Part shown: piece by piece, positions 9,601 to 16,554 of the stretch | Position numbering within the stretch: the first letter of the stretch is position 1 | Layout: each line of letters starts with the position of its first letter | Assembly (NCBI RefSeq): GCF_004138165.1 | Contig: NZ_RYFF01000027.1 | Location: 19,820 to 83,819 of the forward strand | From: Candidatus Chloroploca sp. Khr17 | Lineage (GTDB): Bacteria > Chloroflexota > Chloroflexia > Chloroflexales > Chloroflexaceae | DNA: 64,000 nucleotides | Direction of reading: 5' to 3' | Notes under the pieces: model-generated | Database searches by the model: none | Seen by the model: the letters and a program-made list of their open reading frames with translations, nothing else | What the model was told of the DNA's origin: nothing | Program-made: the position numbers and the translations under genes

Positions 9601-11611
9601 CTGTGCGGGAACCCTGATACCCCTCACCGAGGACGATGTCTCCCTGGCACACAATCACTACCGCACCCTGTATCAACGCATGGTGCCGATCCCCCTATCA
9701 GCTGAAGAGCATACGGCGCAGTGGATCAGCGAAGAGGCGGGGAAGATCCAGGAGCGCTTCATCAATGGGGCGATCAACGTCCTGAGTTGCTCAACCACCT
9801 TTGAACTAGGCGTGGATGTCGGCGATCTCCAGACCGTCTTGATGCGCAACGTCCCACCAACGACGGCCAACTACGTGCAGCGCGCTGGCCGGGCCGGGCG
9901 GCGCACGGACACGGCGGCCTTCGTCGTAACCTATGCGCAGCGGCGCTCGCACGACCTGACTCATTATAGCGAACCGGTGCGCATTGTCGCGGGGCGGGTC
10001 AACCCACCACGCATTACCCTGAGCAACCCCAAAATCGCACGCCGTCATATGCAAGCCGTGCTCATCGCCGCCTTCTTCCGTGAGATGCACCAGACGCACG
10101 GCCGGATCTTTAAGCAGGTAGGCGACTTCTTTCAGCCCGATGACGGACAGACCTCGGGCAGTGACCTGTTACGCACGTTTGCTGAAACCCACCCTCAGGC
10201 AGTGCAAGCAAGCCTGAGGCGAATTGTCCCCAGCGCAGTGCAGGCAGAACTTGGCGTGGAAACGTGGGCTTGGTTACGCACTGACGAAGGCGATGGTCTG
10301 CTCGACCTGGTGGATCTGGTCACGGTGGAACTCGTCGAGGAACTGGAGCGCTACCAGGTGCTCGAGCAAGAGGCTGCAGCGGCGCAAAAGTACAACCTGA
10401 GCAAGCACTACTTGCACGTACGCAACACGATTCGCTGGCGCTCCCTGCTCGGCTTCCTTGGCTCACGCAACATTCTCCCCAAGTATGGCTTCCCGACCGA
10501 TCTGGTCGAATTGAAGACCAACCACCTCAGCATTCCCGAGGCCAGCAAGGTCGAACTCCAGCGTGACCTCCGCATTGCCATTGCCGAATACGCCCCCGGT
10601 GCCGAACTCGTCGCGGCGAAGCGCATCTGGGTGGGGGCCGGGCTCTACAAGCAGCCGCAGAAGGAGTGGCGTAGCTTCAATTACGCCATCTGCGCACAGT
10701 GTGGTCGATTCCATCTTGGCACTGGCAATCAGGCAAACTTGACCACATGTGCGGCCTGTGGACAGCAACTCCAGACATCATCCCGTTTCCATGGCACCTT
10801 CATCAAACCAGAGTTTGGCTTTGTTGCTGCTGATAAGCCAAAGGCGTCTGGCGAGAGCCGTCCGCGACGGAGTTACGCCTCGCGGGTCTACTTCGCAGAG
10901 TATGCCCCTGGCTCCAACGGAGTGAGGAGCGAGACTGAGCTGACGATCGTGCCCGAACTATCTGGGCCACATGGCATAGTGCAACAACGTTACTCACGCT
11001 TTGGCCGTCTCGTGCTGGTCAATGCCGGGCCACAGGGACGCGGCTTCCAGATCTGCCAGAGTTGCGGCTACGCCCAGCCTGCTCCGGAGGCACCCCCAGT
11101 AGGGAAGCGCACCCGCAGCAAAGCGAAACAGCCAACCCACAGCCACCTGCTGAAAGGCCACGAGTGTTCGGGCATGCTTCAAACCTATCACCTTGGTCAT
11201 GATTTCCTCACCGATGTGGTTGAGTTACGCTTCTTAGGCACACGGGCAACCCCCACTCATGACATCCTCTGGCGGTCGCTCGTCTACGCGCTCCTCGAAG
11301 GAGCGTCTCAGGGCCTTGGTATCCGGCGTGACGATCTTGATGGCACACTCTACCGGTATACGGCGGGCGCAGCCCCAGCACTGATCCTCTACGATAATGT
11401 CCCAGGCGGAGCGGGCCATGTCCAATACATCGCGCAGGAACTCCCTCTCGTGCTCACGAGCGCCTTCCAGCGTGTTCAGCACGCCTGTTGCGGCCCTGAG
11501 ACGAGTTGTTACGAGTGTCTGCGCAACTTCCGTAACCAGCCGTACCACGATCTGCTCCAGCGCGGGGTCGTACGTGACTTCCTCGCTGAGTTGATCGAAC
11601 ATCGTTCATGA
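6632..11611 (+). CDS. large DEAD/DEAH helicase with zinc ribbons and DUF1998-like C-terminus
   Basis: The 1659-aa superfamily 2 helicase has Walker A VATGTGSGKTE (about residue 112), a DEAH box VLDEAHIYDG (about 255), motif III SATLGRG, and a second RecA domain with LLIFSDSRQDAAFF (about 703) and QRAGRAGRR (about 1085). Several Cys-x2-Cys pairs lie between and after the motor domains (for example CPECAARVVELASCSRCGA near 525). The C-terminus carries C-G-P-E-T-S-C-Y-E-C-L, the Cys cluster of DUF1998/MrfA-like helicases. This domain set is shared by DruE (Druantia), DrmA (DISARM) and repair helicases of the MrfA type. The 18-bp spacing from the sigma fusion, with AAAGGTAGG before the ATG, indicates co-translation. 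Likely role: nucleic-acid translocation in an antiphage or repair complex; the specific assignment is inference. Confidence 0.85.
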   Translation: MQLLHPLHTTDHLRATYLRYLKTIYPFRDPQLRSAFAQALDTPERLVKGPLIEAAPPFQQGRTLEQLVADGVLHAGFGTLCSPPALPWDRPLHLHQEQAVLHAVQHQRNVIVATGTGSGKTESFLIPVLDHLLREQASGTLAEPGVRALLLYPMNALANDQLKRLRRILANFPAITFGRYTGETEERRDRAEDRFYDQFPGEMLHPNELIDREHLREKPPHLLLTNYAMLEYLLLRPEDCSFFDGATGQHWRFIVLDEAHIYDGANGIEIAMLLRRLKERVVGGATGHVRCIATSATLGRGRPDFPAAVQYATNLFGEPFAWNADDPAHQDVIEASRVPVSELGSIWGEPEPSCYEALRQAVGAAQVCTDLITALDQLEHATTGYLAHAQQREARQMAQQRWQQALVNEPPLTVPQGLAQSIDVWCYAILRGDGRLHRLRELLAQQPLLLARAAEQLFPATPAATDILVDLIDLAVRARPDPESLALLPARYHVFARSLEGAFACFNHQEHADGKPHILLSRHESCPECAARVVELASCSRCGATYLVGREQPGPTGARTFDQLTASDALFEGNKAYFLLSSEAADDDEDERAAVGDDLDEQPGEVGHVCGCLRCGTLTAGTQPGCSCGSQALPIALSEVPLNDAGEPKACIECGARTGNTLIYRFLTGQDAPVSVLATALYQHLPPARDEQAQALPGEGRKLLIFSDSRQDAAFFAPYLERTYSHVLQRRLLLKTLQEHRDGPAGLLRLQDVIVPLRKQAEAAQVFRQHQSSIERRSIVATWLQQEFMATDRRMSLEGLGLLAIRLVQPAQWRAPQALLEAPWNLSSDESWILLALLLDTLRQQGVLTIHEDVDITSEHFAPRNYELAVRGHGSSGRQRVLSWVPVRGRNKRLDLLDRLLGQLQPDMDTATRDGIARATLSGIWTHLTEPRSCWQAHLVAKRDKVAGIIYQLSHEFWEYVPAPGASFARCPTCGSVTALNLRGLCPTHRCAGTLIPLTEDDVSLAHNHYRTLYQRMVPIPLSAEEHTAQWISEEAGKIQERFINGAINVLSCSTTFELGVDVGDLQTVLMRNVPPTTANYVQRAGRAGRRTDTAAFVVTYAQRRSHDLTHYSEPVRIVAGRVNPPRITLSNPKIARRHMQAVLIAAFFREMHQTHGRIFKQVGDFFQPDDGQTSGSDLLRTFAETHPQAVQASLRRIVPSAVQAELGVETWAWLRTDEGDGLLDLVDLVTVELVEELERYQVLEQEAAAAQKYNLSKHYLHVRNTIRWRSLLGFLGSRNILPKYGFPTDLVELKTNHLSIPEASKVELQRDLRIAIAEYAPGAELVAAKRIWVGAGLYKQPQKEWRSFNYAICAQCGRFHLGTGNQANLTTCAACGQQLQTSSRFHGTFIKPEFGFVAADKPKASGESRPRRSYASRVYFAEYAPGSNGVRSETELTIVPELSGPHGIVQQRYSRFGRLVLVNAGPQGRGFQICQSCGYAQPAPEAPPVGKRTRSKAKQPTHSHLLKGHECSGMLQTYHLGHDFLTDVVELRFLGTRATPTHDILWRSLVYALLEGASQGLGIRRDDLDGTLYRYTAGAAPALILYDNVPGGAGHVQYIAQELPLVLTSAFQRVQHACCGPETSCYECLRNFRNQPYHDLLQRGVVRDFLAELIEHRS

Positions 11612-11750
11612 GGGAGGCCGTTTCCAGGCATGAGGTGAAGGCAATGAAATCGCTATCAAACAACATCGGCAACGCTCTCGCTTTCGTCATTTGGGTCATC
11701 GCACCTATGCGTTGCAGGTTGTCGCAAACAATCTAGAAGGATCTCATCGC

Positions 11751-12554
11751 ATGAAACCCCAGGAACCAACCCCGCCTCAGCAAGAGGCTAGCGCTGATCT
11801 GCCCAGGCATAGGGCTCCTGCCGAACAACCTCGCCGAGAGGTGACGGCACATCTTTCGAGTGACTACGGTGTGGTTGAGTCACGGGTTCGGCAGATCTTG
11901 ACCGACCTCGAACAAGTTCGCGAAGCACTGCTGGCGCTCTCCGATGACATCTGGCTGAATATTGACCACAACGATCTCCAGGCCTTAGAGGAAGGGGTAG
12001 CTTTTAAACGCACCTATAACGAGCGTATGGCGGAATTTAATCTACATGCCTCTGAACTTTCGTCGCTCATTCAGCAGTTTACCCATGTGCTGGTTGAAAC
12101 GCCGATGCCTGCCGAGAAAGGCCGAAATGATGCGGCTGAGAACGAGCGTATCATCCGCGAGCTTGATCGGGAGACACCCCACGCGCTGGATGAGCAGTTC
12201 AGCTACAAACGACCCTATGGCTTCGTGCTGCAAGGGCACGCTTATAAAGACATCGTCACCTGGCAGAGTGTGTATAAATTGGTTTGTCTCCTGTTAGCCA
12301 AACTTGATCCCGAACACTTTCGTCAACTCCCTGATACCGAAACCTTTATCACACGACGTGGCAACCGCGACTTCTCGCGCAACCCCAAAGAACTCCGGAT
12401 GCCCCTGGCACTTGTGCATGGTATCTATGCAGAGTCAAATTACTCGGCCAATGAGATCGCCAAACGCATTGGCCGGTTACTTGACACATTTGGAATTGAA
12501 CGACACGAGTTTGTGATTTATTTGCGTCAGGATCGGGATGCGGGATTGGAGTAA
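11751..12554 (+). CDS. uncharacterised 267-aa protein following the helicase
   Basis: The ATG at 11751 is preferred over an upstream in-frame ATG at 11691 because AGAAGG precedes it. The first 45 residues are disordered and rich in Pro/Gln. Residues about 50 to 150 are helical and probably coiled coil. The C-terminal 100 residues (FVLQGHAYKDIVTWQSVYKL, then a tail with YAESNYSANEIAKRIGRLLD and FGI) look like a compact conserved domain that I recall from hypothetical proteins near restriction or defence loci, without a name I can give. It lies 139 bp after the helicase on the same strand and has a lower GC content than it, so it may be a third component or a separate acquisition. Confidence 0.7.
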   Translation: MKPQEPTPPQQEASADLPRHRAPAEQPRREVTAHLSSDYGVVESRVRQILTDLEQVREALLALSDDIWLNIDHNDLQALEEGVAFKRTYNERMAEFNLHASELSSLIQQFTHVLVETPMPAEKGRNDAAENERIIRELDRETPHALDEQFSYKRPYGFVLQGHAYKDIVTWQSVYKLVCLLLAKLDPEHFRQLPDTETFITRRGNRDFSRNPKELRMPLALVHGIYAESNYSANEIAKRIGRLLDTFGIERHEFVIYLRQDRDAGLE

Positions 12555-12997
12555 GCCAACAACCGCATTGGGGGCGCGCTCTGACATATCAACGGGCCCC
12601 CGAGAGAAATGGAACGGAATCTAACGCCCGGGCGCGGTTTCGATGATCAGCCCTGATCGTCCCCAACACTCCGACCGCACCGCAGGCAACGCGAACGAAG
12701 AGGGCGGGATCAGGCATCCTCAATGATCACAGGTGCGCCGAACGGCCCTGCACGCGCTATCGACGCCCAGGGCCGCACCACAGGCGAGCGCGGGTACGCC
12801 GAACGGCCCTGCTCGTCCATCGCCCCCCAGACCACACGAGCGCGGAGCCACCAACCGGATCCTCGCCCCCGATGTCCAGGCACAGGGTCGTCGCGCCGCC
12901 CTGCGTCGCCCGACGATTCGACCACCCACCCGTGTGTCCGCTGCCCTTCCCCGCAGCGACGCACGGGTGTGCGGGCTGGGGGCGGGCGAGGTGGTAA
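12555..12997. other. intergenic region, no gene recognised
   Basis: Very GC-rich sequence separates the unknown 267-aa gene from the integrase remnant. Long frames exist on both strands but have the composition of chance frames in GC-rich DNA (Arg/Pro/Ala runs) and no ribosome binding sites. Confidence 0.5.
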
Positions 12998-13033
12998 AAT
13001 AGGTCGTGAGAATGACGATTCTCACAACCTATT
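12998..13033. promoter_or_regulatory. long imperfect palindrome upstream of integrase remnant
   Basis: AATAGGTCGTGAGAAT and its inverse ATTCTCACAACCTATT face each other across 4 bp, 16 bp before the integrase start codon. One mismatch breaks otherwise complete 16-bp arms. This could be an operator for a lost regulator or an integrase binding site. Confidence 0.5.
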
Positions 13034-13049
13034 GTCCACGGAGGCCCCC

Positions 13050-13490
13050 ATGACCCATCCGGCCCCGCCGACCCCACCAGCTGACCGGGAACCACCCTGC
13101 GAGGGCGACCTGATCGCCCGTGACTCGGACACCGGTCGCCCGAACGCCGCTGCCCTCTACCTCGCCAGCCTCGGCCCCGGCTCGCAGCGTACCATGCGCG
13201 AAGCCTTGAACACCGTGGCCGCCTTGCTCGGCGTGGCCGAGGTGCGCACGACCGACGGCCAGGACGTGCGCTGCCTCCACACCCCCTGGGGAGCCGTGCG
13301 CTACGCCCACACCATTGCCCTCCGCGCCACCCTCGTCGAACGCTACGCCCCGGCCACGGCGAACAAGATCCTCTCTGCCCTGCGCCGGGTCTTGCAGGAA
13401 GCCTTCCGGCTGGGCGAGTTGCCCGCCGAGGAGTATCAACGCGCCGTTTGGTATTACTCGTCCGAATACGTTGAGATGATCAACATATAA
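13050..13490 (+). pseudogene. tyrosine recombinase/integrase, N-terminal fragment
   Basis: The ATG at 13050 has ACGGAGG before it. The fragment (about 130 related residues) has the SAM-like core-binding domain of Xer/phage integrases: AALYLASLGPGSQRTMREAL, then TANKILSALRRVLQEAFRLG. Homology stops at about 13441 (after EEYQRAV), where a linker to the catalytic domain would start; the frame closes after 13 unrelated residues. The catalytic R-H-R-Y domain is missing. The C-terminal piece at 13641 is related in kind but need not come from the same gene. Confidence 0.75.
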
Positions 13491-13635
13491 TAAAAGATAC
13501 CCGAGACTCTAAAGTCAGTAATCGCCTGGTTTGTCCCTTCCAGTTCAGGTAATACCGTTTCAAACACGACGTCAATCCCGAGCGCCTCATAGCTTTCGAG
13601 GCTTTGTTCAACGATCAAGGAGCCTTTTGAGTTGA
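13454..13635 (-). pseudogene. unidentified C-terminal coding fragment between two integrase pieces
   Basis: An AT-richer insert separates the two integrase fragments. On the minus strand it encodes about 55 residues ending in a stop at 13454, including EQSLESYEALGIDVVFETVL and ITDFRVSGIFYY. It looks like genuine protein sequence with no start of its own. I do not recognise the family. It may mark an insertion that split an integrase. Confidence 0.35.
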
Positions 13636-13640
13636 TGATG

Positions 13641-13901
13641 TTCGAGATGGAGATCCTGGGCCATTCCCAAATCTCGACCACGATGAACACCTATGGGCAC
13701 GTGCTCCCCGAGGTCCAGCGCGAGGCGGTCAACCTCCTCGACGGGCTGTTCACTGAGGGAGACCCTGGCGCTGCGGCAACGAAGCCCCCGCCGAATGCGA
13801 ATGGGGCAACGCTTTCGGCATTGGAAACAGACAACGAAGAGCAACGGCAGCACGCGGTCGATCGCCTCCGCACGATCGAGGACGACGATGAGGAAGATTG
13901 A
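13641..13901 (+). pseudogene. tyrosine recombinase/integrase, C-terminal fragment
   Basis: The frame reads MEILGHSQISTTMNTYGHV, the C-terminal box of tyrosine integrases: LGH-S-x-I-x-TT, with the nucleophilic tyrosine in the T-x-x-Y-x-H segment. This is followed by a 55-residue acidic tail. Everything upstream of the LGH box, including both arginines and the first histidine, is absent. With the 13050 fragment this shows that the island once carried at least one integrase and has since degraded. Confidence 0.8.
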
Positions 13902-14168
13902 GGTCAGGCCAGGTTCAACGTGGGCTCGGCCGCCGCACAAGAGAGCACCAGGTAGTCGGCGCGGGAGTGGAGCATTTCCACGCCGATTTCATCATCGCTG
14001 ACGAAAAGCCATGACGAAATTGGCCGGCGGAAGTCAACGTGGTGCTCGCATCCCGGGCAAGAAGCGGTGATCGTGCCCCACACGCGCCATCACACCTATC
14101 GTAAACATCAGATTTCGTCACACCATTTCGTCATGCATGACGAAATGGTATGGCGAAAAACGAGCCAC
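13902..14168. other. degraded region with possible coding scraps
   Basis: On the minus strand the reading frame spanning about 14000..13908 gives DEIGVEMLHSRADYLVLSCA, which looks like a protein remnant but has no start or recognisable family. The decamer ATGACGAAAT or its inverse recurs at about 14010, 14110 and within the palindrome at 14122. Confidence 0.3.
14122..14149. promoter_or_regulatory. perfect 28-bp palindrome
   Basis: ACCATTTCGTCATG is followed directly by its exact inverse complement, with no spacer. It lies 20 bp beyond the 3' end of the AlbA_2 gene. With no T-run it is a poor terminator, so a protein-binding site or a mobile-element end is as likely. Confidence 0.6.
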
Positions 14169-15560
14169 TCAGGGCAGATAGAAGCGCTTGGCCCGGCGCT
14201 TTCCACGGGCGACGAGCAGCCCGTGCGCGGCAAGTTCGGTCAAGTCACGCAGGCCGGTGCTTGGCGAGACCCCCGTCGCAGCGCAGTACTCGCTGGTGCT
14301 GATGCTTCCGGCCACCCGCACCATCTCCAGCGCCTTCAATTGGCGCTCGTTCAGCCCGTCCGGCTCCACCGCCTTCCCCCTGTTGCGGAAGGTCACGACA
14401 AAGTCGAAATGCTCGGAGAACTCCGGCGGCGGGAGGCCCAGGGCTTCCATCTCGCGAAGCATCAAGCGGATCCCGGAGCCGATACGCTCCATGTACCCGG
14501 GCAGATCGCGGAGCAACCCAGCCAGCACGGGGTTGCGCGGTACTGAGGTGACCCGGAGCGCGACCAGGTCGTCGAGCGAGACGCCGGGCAGTAAAGCCCC
14601 TGGGCTGCGGATCTCAACGCGGTCGGAGTACAGAAAGACGCGCACCGTCTCGCCAGAGCGGGCGTAGTCGCGGTGAACCACCGCGTTGACCACTGCCTCG
14701 CGGAGGGCTTCATAGGGATATTCGGGCTCGTCCTCGCGGTAAAAGCCGCGGATCGTTGCCCCCACGCGGATATACTGCCGCAGAAAGCTGCTCGCCTTGT
14801 CGATCAGTTCAGGCATCGTTCCCACGAAGTTTTTGCGGTCGATGTAGGTGCGGATGCCCTGGGTGTCGGCGTACTTAATGCAGACGACCTCGCTCTGCGG
14901 CAGGTAAAGCTGCGGGTCGTAGCCGAACATCAGGAGGCCGGCATGCGTGGGGCGAGCCTCGCCAGTCTGCGGGTCGTCGGCCACCGCCTTGAGGCCGATG
15001 AGCATCTCGGTTTCAGAGCTATGGCGCTGGCGTGCCCGGCTCTCGGGCGACCGGCTTGCGAAGTAGCGGTCGAGCGCCTCGGGATCAAGATCCTCGACGG
15101 CCGTGTTTCGGGCAATCGACAGCTCCCAGCGTGACGGCTCATACGCATTGAGGAAGGCATTGATCTCCTCGATCGACAAGGGCACGGTCGTCGTGCCGCG
15201 GCGAACGAAGCACGCGCCGTTGTACTGATAGAGCCGACCAGAGTTTCCAGGCACCTCGACGCTCACCAGGGTGTGCCCGTCAAGCAGCCACGTCTGCACA
15301 CTCGTTTCTGCGAGCGAGACGGGCGGCTTGATCATCCGCGAAGCACGCAGGATGTGGTCCTGGGTGAGGCTTGGTTGACGGACGCCGACGATCGCCCGCG
15401 TGGCGTCCTCAATCCCAAAGATGATCATCCCGCCGGCGCGGTTGTTGGCCATCCCACACATGCGCTCAGCGATGTCGATCGGGCGAGCAGCACTGCTCTT
15501 GAACTCGACCGTCGGGGTTTCGCCTCCGGCAATCAATTGGCGGAGCGTAGCTTCATCCAT
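14169..15560 (-). CDS. AlbA_2 (Schlafen-type) domain ATP-binding transcriptional regulator
   Basis: The 463-aa product starts at MDEATLRQLI (ATG at 15560); an upstream in-frame start at 15623 would add residues atypical of the family. Residues 1 to 115 form an AlbA_2/Schlafen DNA-binding domain (TPTVEFKSSA, then NNRAGGMIIFGIED). Residues about 285 to 400 are a GHKL-like ATPase module (EALREAVVNAVVHRDY, a degenerate N-box, then DRVEIRSPGALLPG). The C-terminal 65 residues are a winged helix (LNERQLKALEMV...STSEYCAATGVSPSTGLRDL). Such proteins are common in mobile islands and often act as regulators or in phage defence. It lies between integrase debris and the STAND gene. Confidence 0.85.
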   Translation of the reverse strand: MDEATLRQLIAGGETPTVEFKSSAARPIDIAERMCGMANNRAGGMIIFGIEDATRAIVGVRQPSLTQDHILRASRMIKPPVSLAETSVQTWLLDGHTLVSVEVPGNSGRLYQYNGACFVRRGTTTVPLSIEEINAFLNAYEPSRWELSIARNTAVEDLDPEALDRYFASRSPESRARQRHSSETEMLIGLKAVADDPQTGEARPTHAGLLMFGYDPQLYLPQSEVVCIKYADTQGIRTYIDRKNFVGTMPELIDKASSFLRQYIRVGATIRGFYREDEPEYPYEALREAVVNAVVHRDYARSGETVRVFLYSDRVEIRSPGALLPGVSLDDLVALRVTSVPRNPVLAGLLRDLPGYMERIGSGIRLMLREMEALGLPPPEFSEHFDFVVTFRNRGKAVEPDGLNERQLKALEMVRVAGSISTSEYCAATGVSPSTGLRDLTELAAHGLLVARGKRRAKRFYLP

Positions 15561-16039
15561 AGCCGTTACCCCAGGAGACCTAGGCGTCGAGTTGATGCCT
15601 AGAGCCAGAATATCATAGAACAAATGCGCTCACCTGTCAAACGAATCGTACCCATTTACGTAATGAGCGAGTGTGACCTCTACAGCGCCTCGACGCCGTA
15701 TCTCCCAAGAGAGCACCTGTGATGTTTGCGGTTCAAGCATTGACACCCTACGGCTTGCTGACAGGGTCAGGTATGCCACCTGGGCGGCTCGTAGACGGCC
15801 TGAGCGCCCGCCAAAGAGCGTGCCTGTTCCAACGTCTCCTGTCTCCTGGGAGCCCGGGCGGCCCGCCCACACTCCCAGCGGCAACGCTGCCCCCAGGTGT
15901 GAAGCAGGACCAATGAGTGTTCTTTGCGTTCTTTGTGTTCTTTTGTGGCTGAAAGAATCAACCAATGGGTGTTCTTTACGTTCTTTCGTGGCTGAAAGAA
16001 TCAACCATCTCGTTCGAGAACAAGCGGCCCGCCTATCCC
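15561..16039. other. intergenic region with tandem repeat
   Basis: This 480-bp gap holds no convincing gene. Its main feature is the imperfect tandem repeat listed at 15910. The left part (15630..15900) contains only chance frames. Confidence 0.5.
15910..16004. repeat. imperfect tandem repeat, units of 52 and 43 bp
   Basis: Two head-to-tail units start CCAATGAGTGTTCTTTGCG and CCAATGGGTGTTCTTTACG, and both end GTGGCTGAAAGAATCAA. The second lacks 9 bp (one GTTCTTT-type sub-repeat). Confidence 0.85.
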
Positions 16040-16237
16040 TCAGAAGCGGATCACGCCCAACAGCACCAGCATCACCAGAGCGGTCATGATCAGAGGCAGG
16101 CAACCGCCACCCGATGCGGCCGGCTCGGGCTGGGGCACCGGAATGTAGATGACCTGCGGCGCTGGCGGGGTGCGAAAGAATCCGCCAAACAGGGCCATAA
16201 GGGCGACGACCAGAGCAATCAGTGATACGATCTCCAT
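16040..16237 (-). CDS. small two-helix membrane protein
   Basis: The 65-aa product has GAGGAGG ahead of its ATG. It has a first transmembrane helix (IVSLIALVVALMALFGGFF), a proline-rich outside or inside loop (TPPAPQVIYIPVPQPEP), and a second helix (LIMTALVMLVLLGVI). It is divergent from the STAND ATPase. A second tiny membrane protein lies beyond that gene's 3' end. No family recognised. Confidence 0.7.
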   Translation of the reverse strand: MEIVSLIALVVALMALFGGFFRTPPAPQVIYIPVPQPEPAASGGGCLPLIMTALVMLVLLGVIRF

Positions 16238-16437
16238 TGGGGGCCTCCTCTCGGCGTGTACACTGTTCCTGGCTGTAGTAAACTACAAACCAGCACCGAT
16301 GTAGCCCCCAGGCCACGCGGATCTTTCCACCAGGGCGATACCGAAATTTCCGCGTGCCTGCGCCGACATCTCCGCGTGCCGACAAGGCAAGATGGTCAGG
16401 TGGGGTCATAGTTTGTCAACGAAGGGTTCTGATATGC

Positions 16438-16504
16438 GCCTGGGTGCGCGGGCGGCCCGCCCGCTTGTGCTCCCGAAGCGGGCAGGCCGCCCGCGCACCC
16501 AGGC
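16438..16504. repeat. GC-rich inverted repeat upstream of STAND gene
   Basis: GCCTGGGTGCGCGGGCGG and its inverse close a hairpin with nearly 29-bp arms. The same style of hairpin (unrelated core, same length) occurs at 19918 and 61881, so this is a dispersed structural repeat rather than a gene-specific site. Confidence 0.8.
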
Positions 16505-16554
16505 TCGCAAAACACCAGGATCGCCTCGTTCATGCGCCTGCCAGGAGAACGACG

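Noticed and set aside
12723..13025. Long frames on both strands upstream of the integrase
   Set aside because: Arg/Pro/Ala-rich chance frames in very GC-rich DNA, no Shine-Dalgarno sites, no recognisable motifs. The true integrase start is at 13050.
15630..15900. Coding frames between the AlbA_2 gene and the tandem repeat
   Set aside because: Several overlapping frames on both strands with no start signals and no family features.
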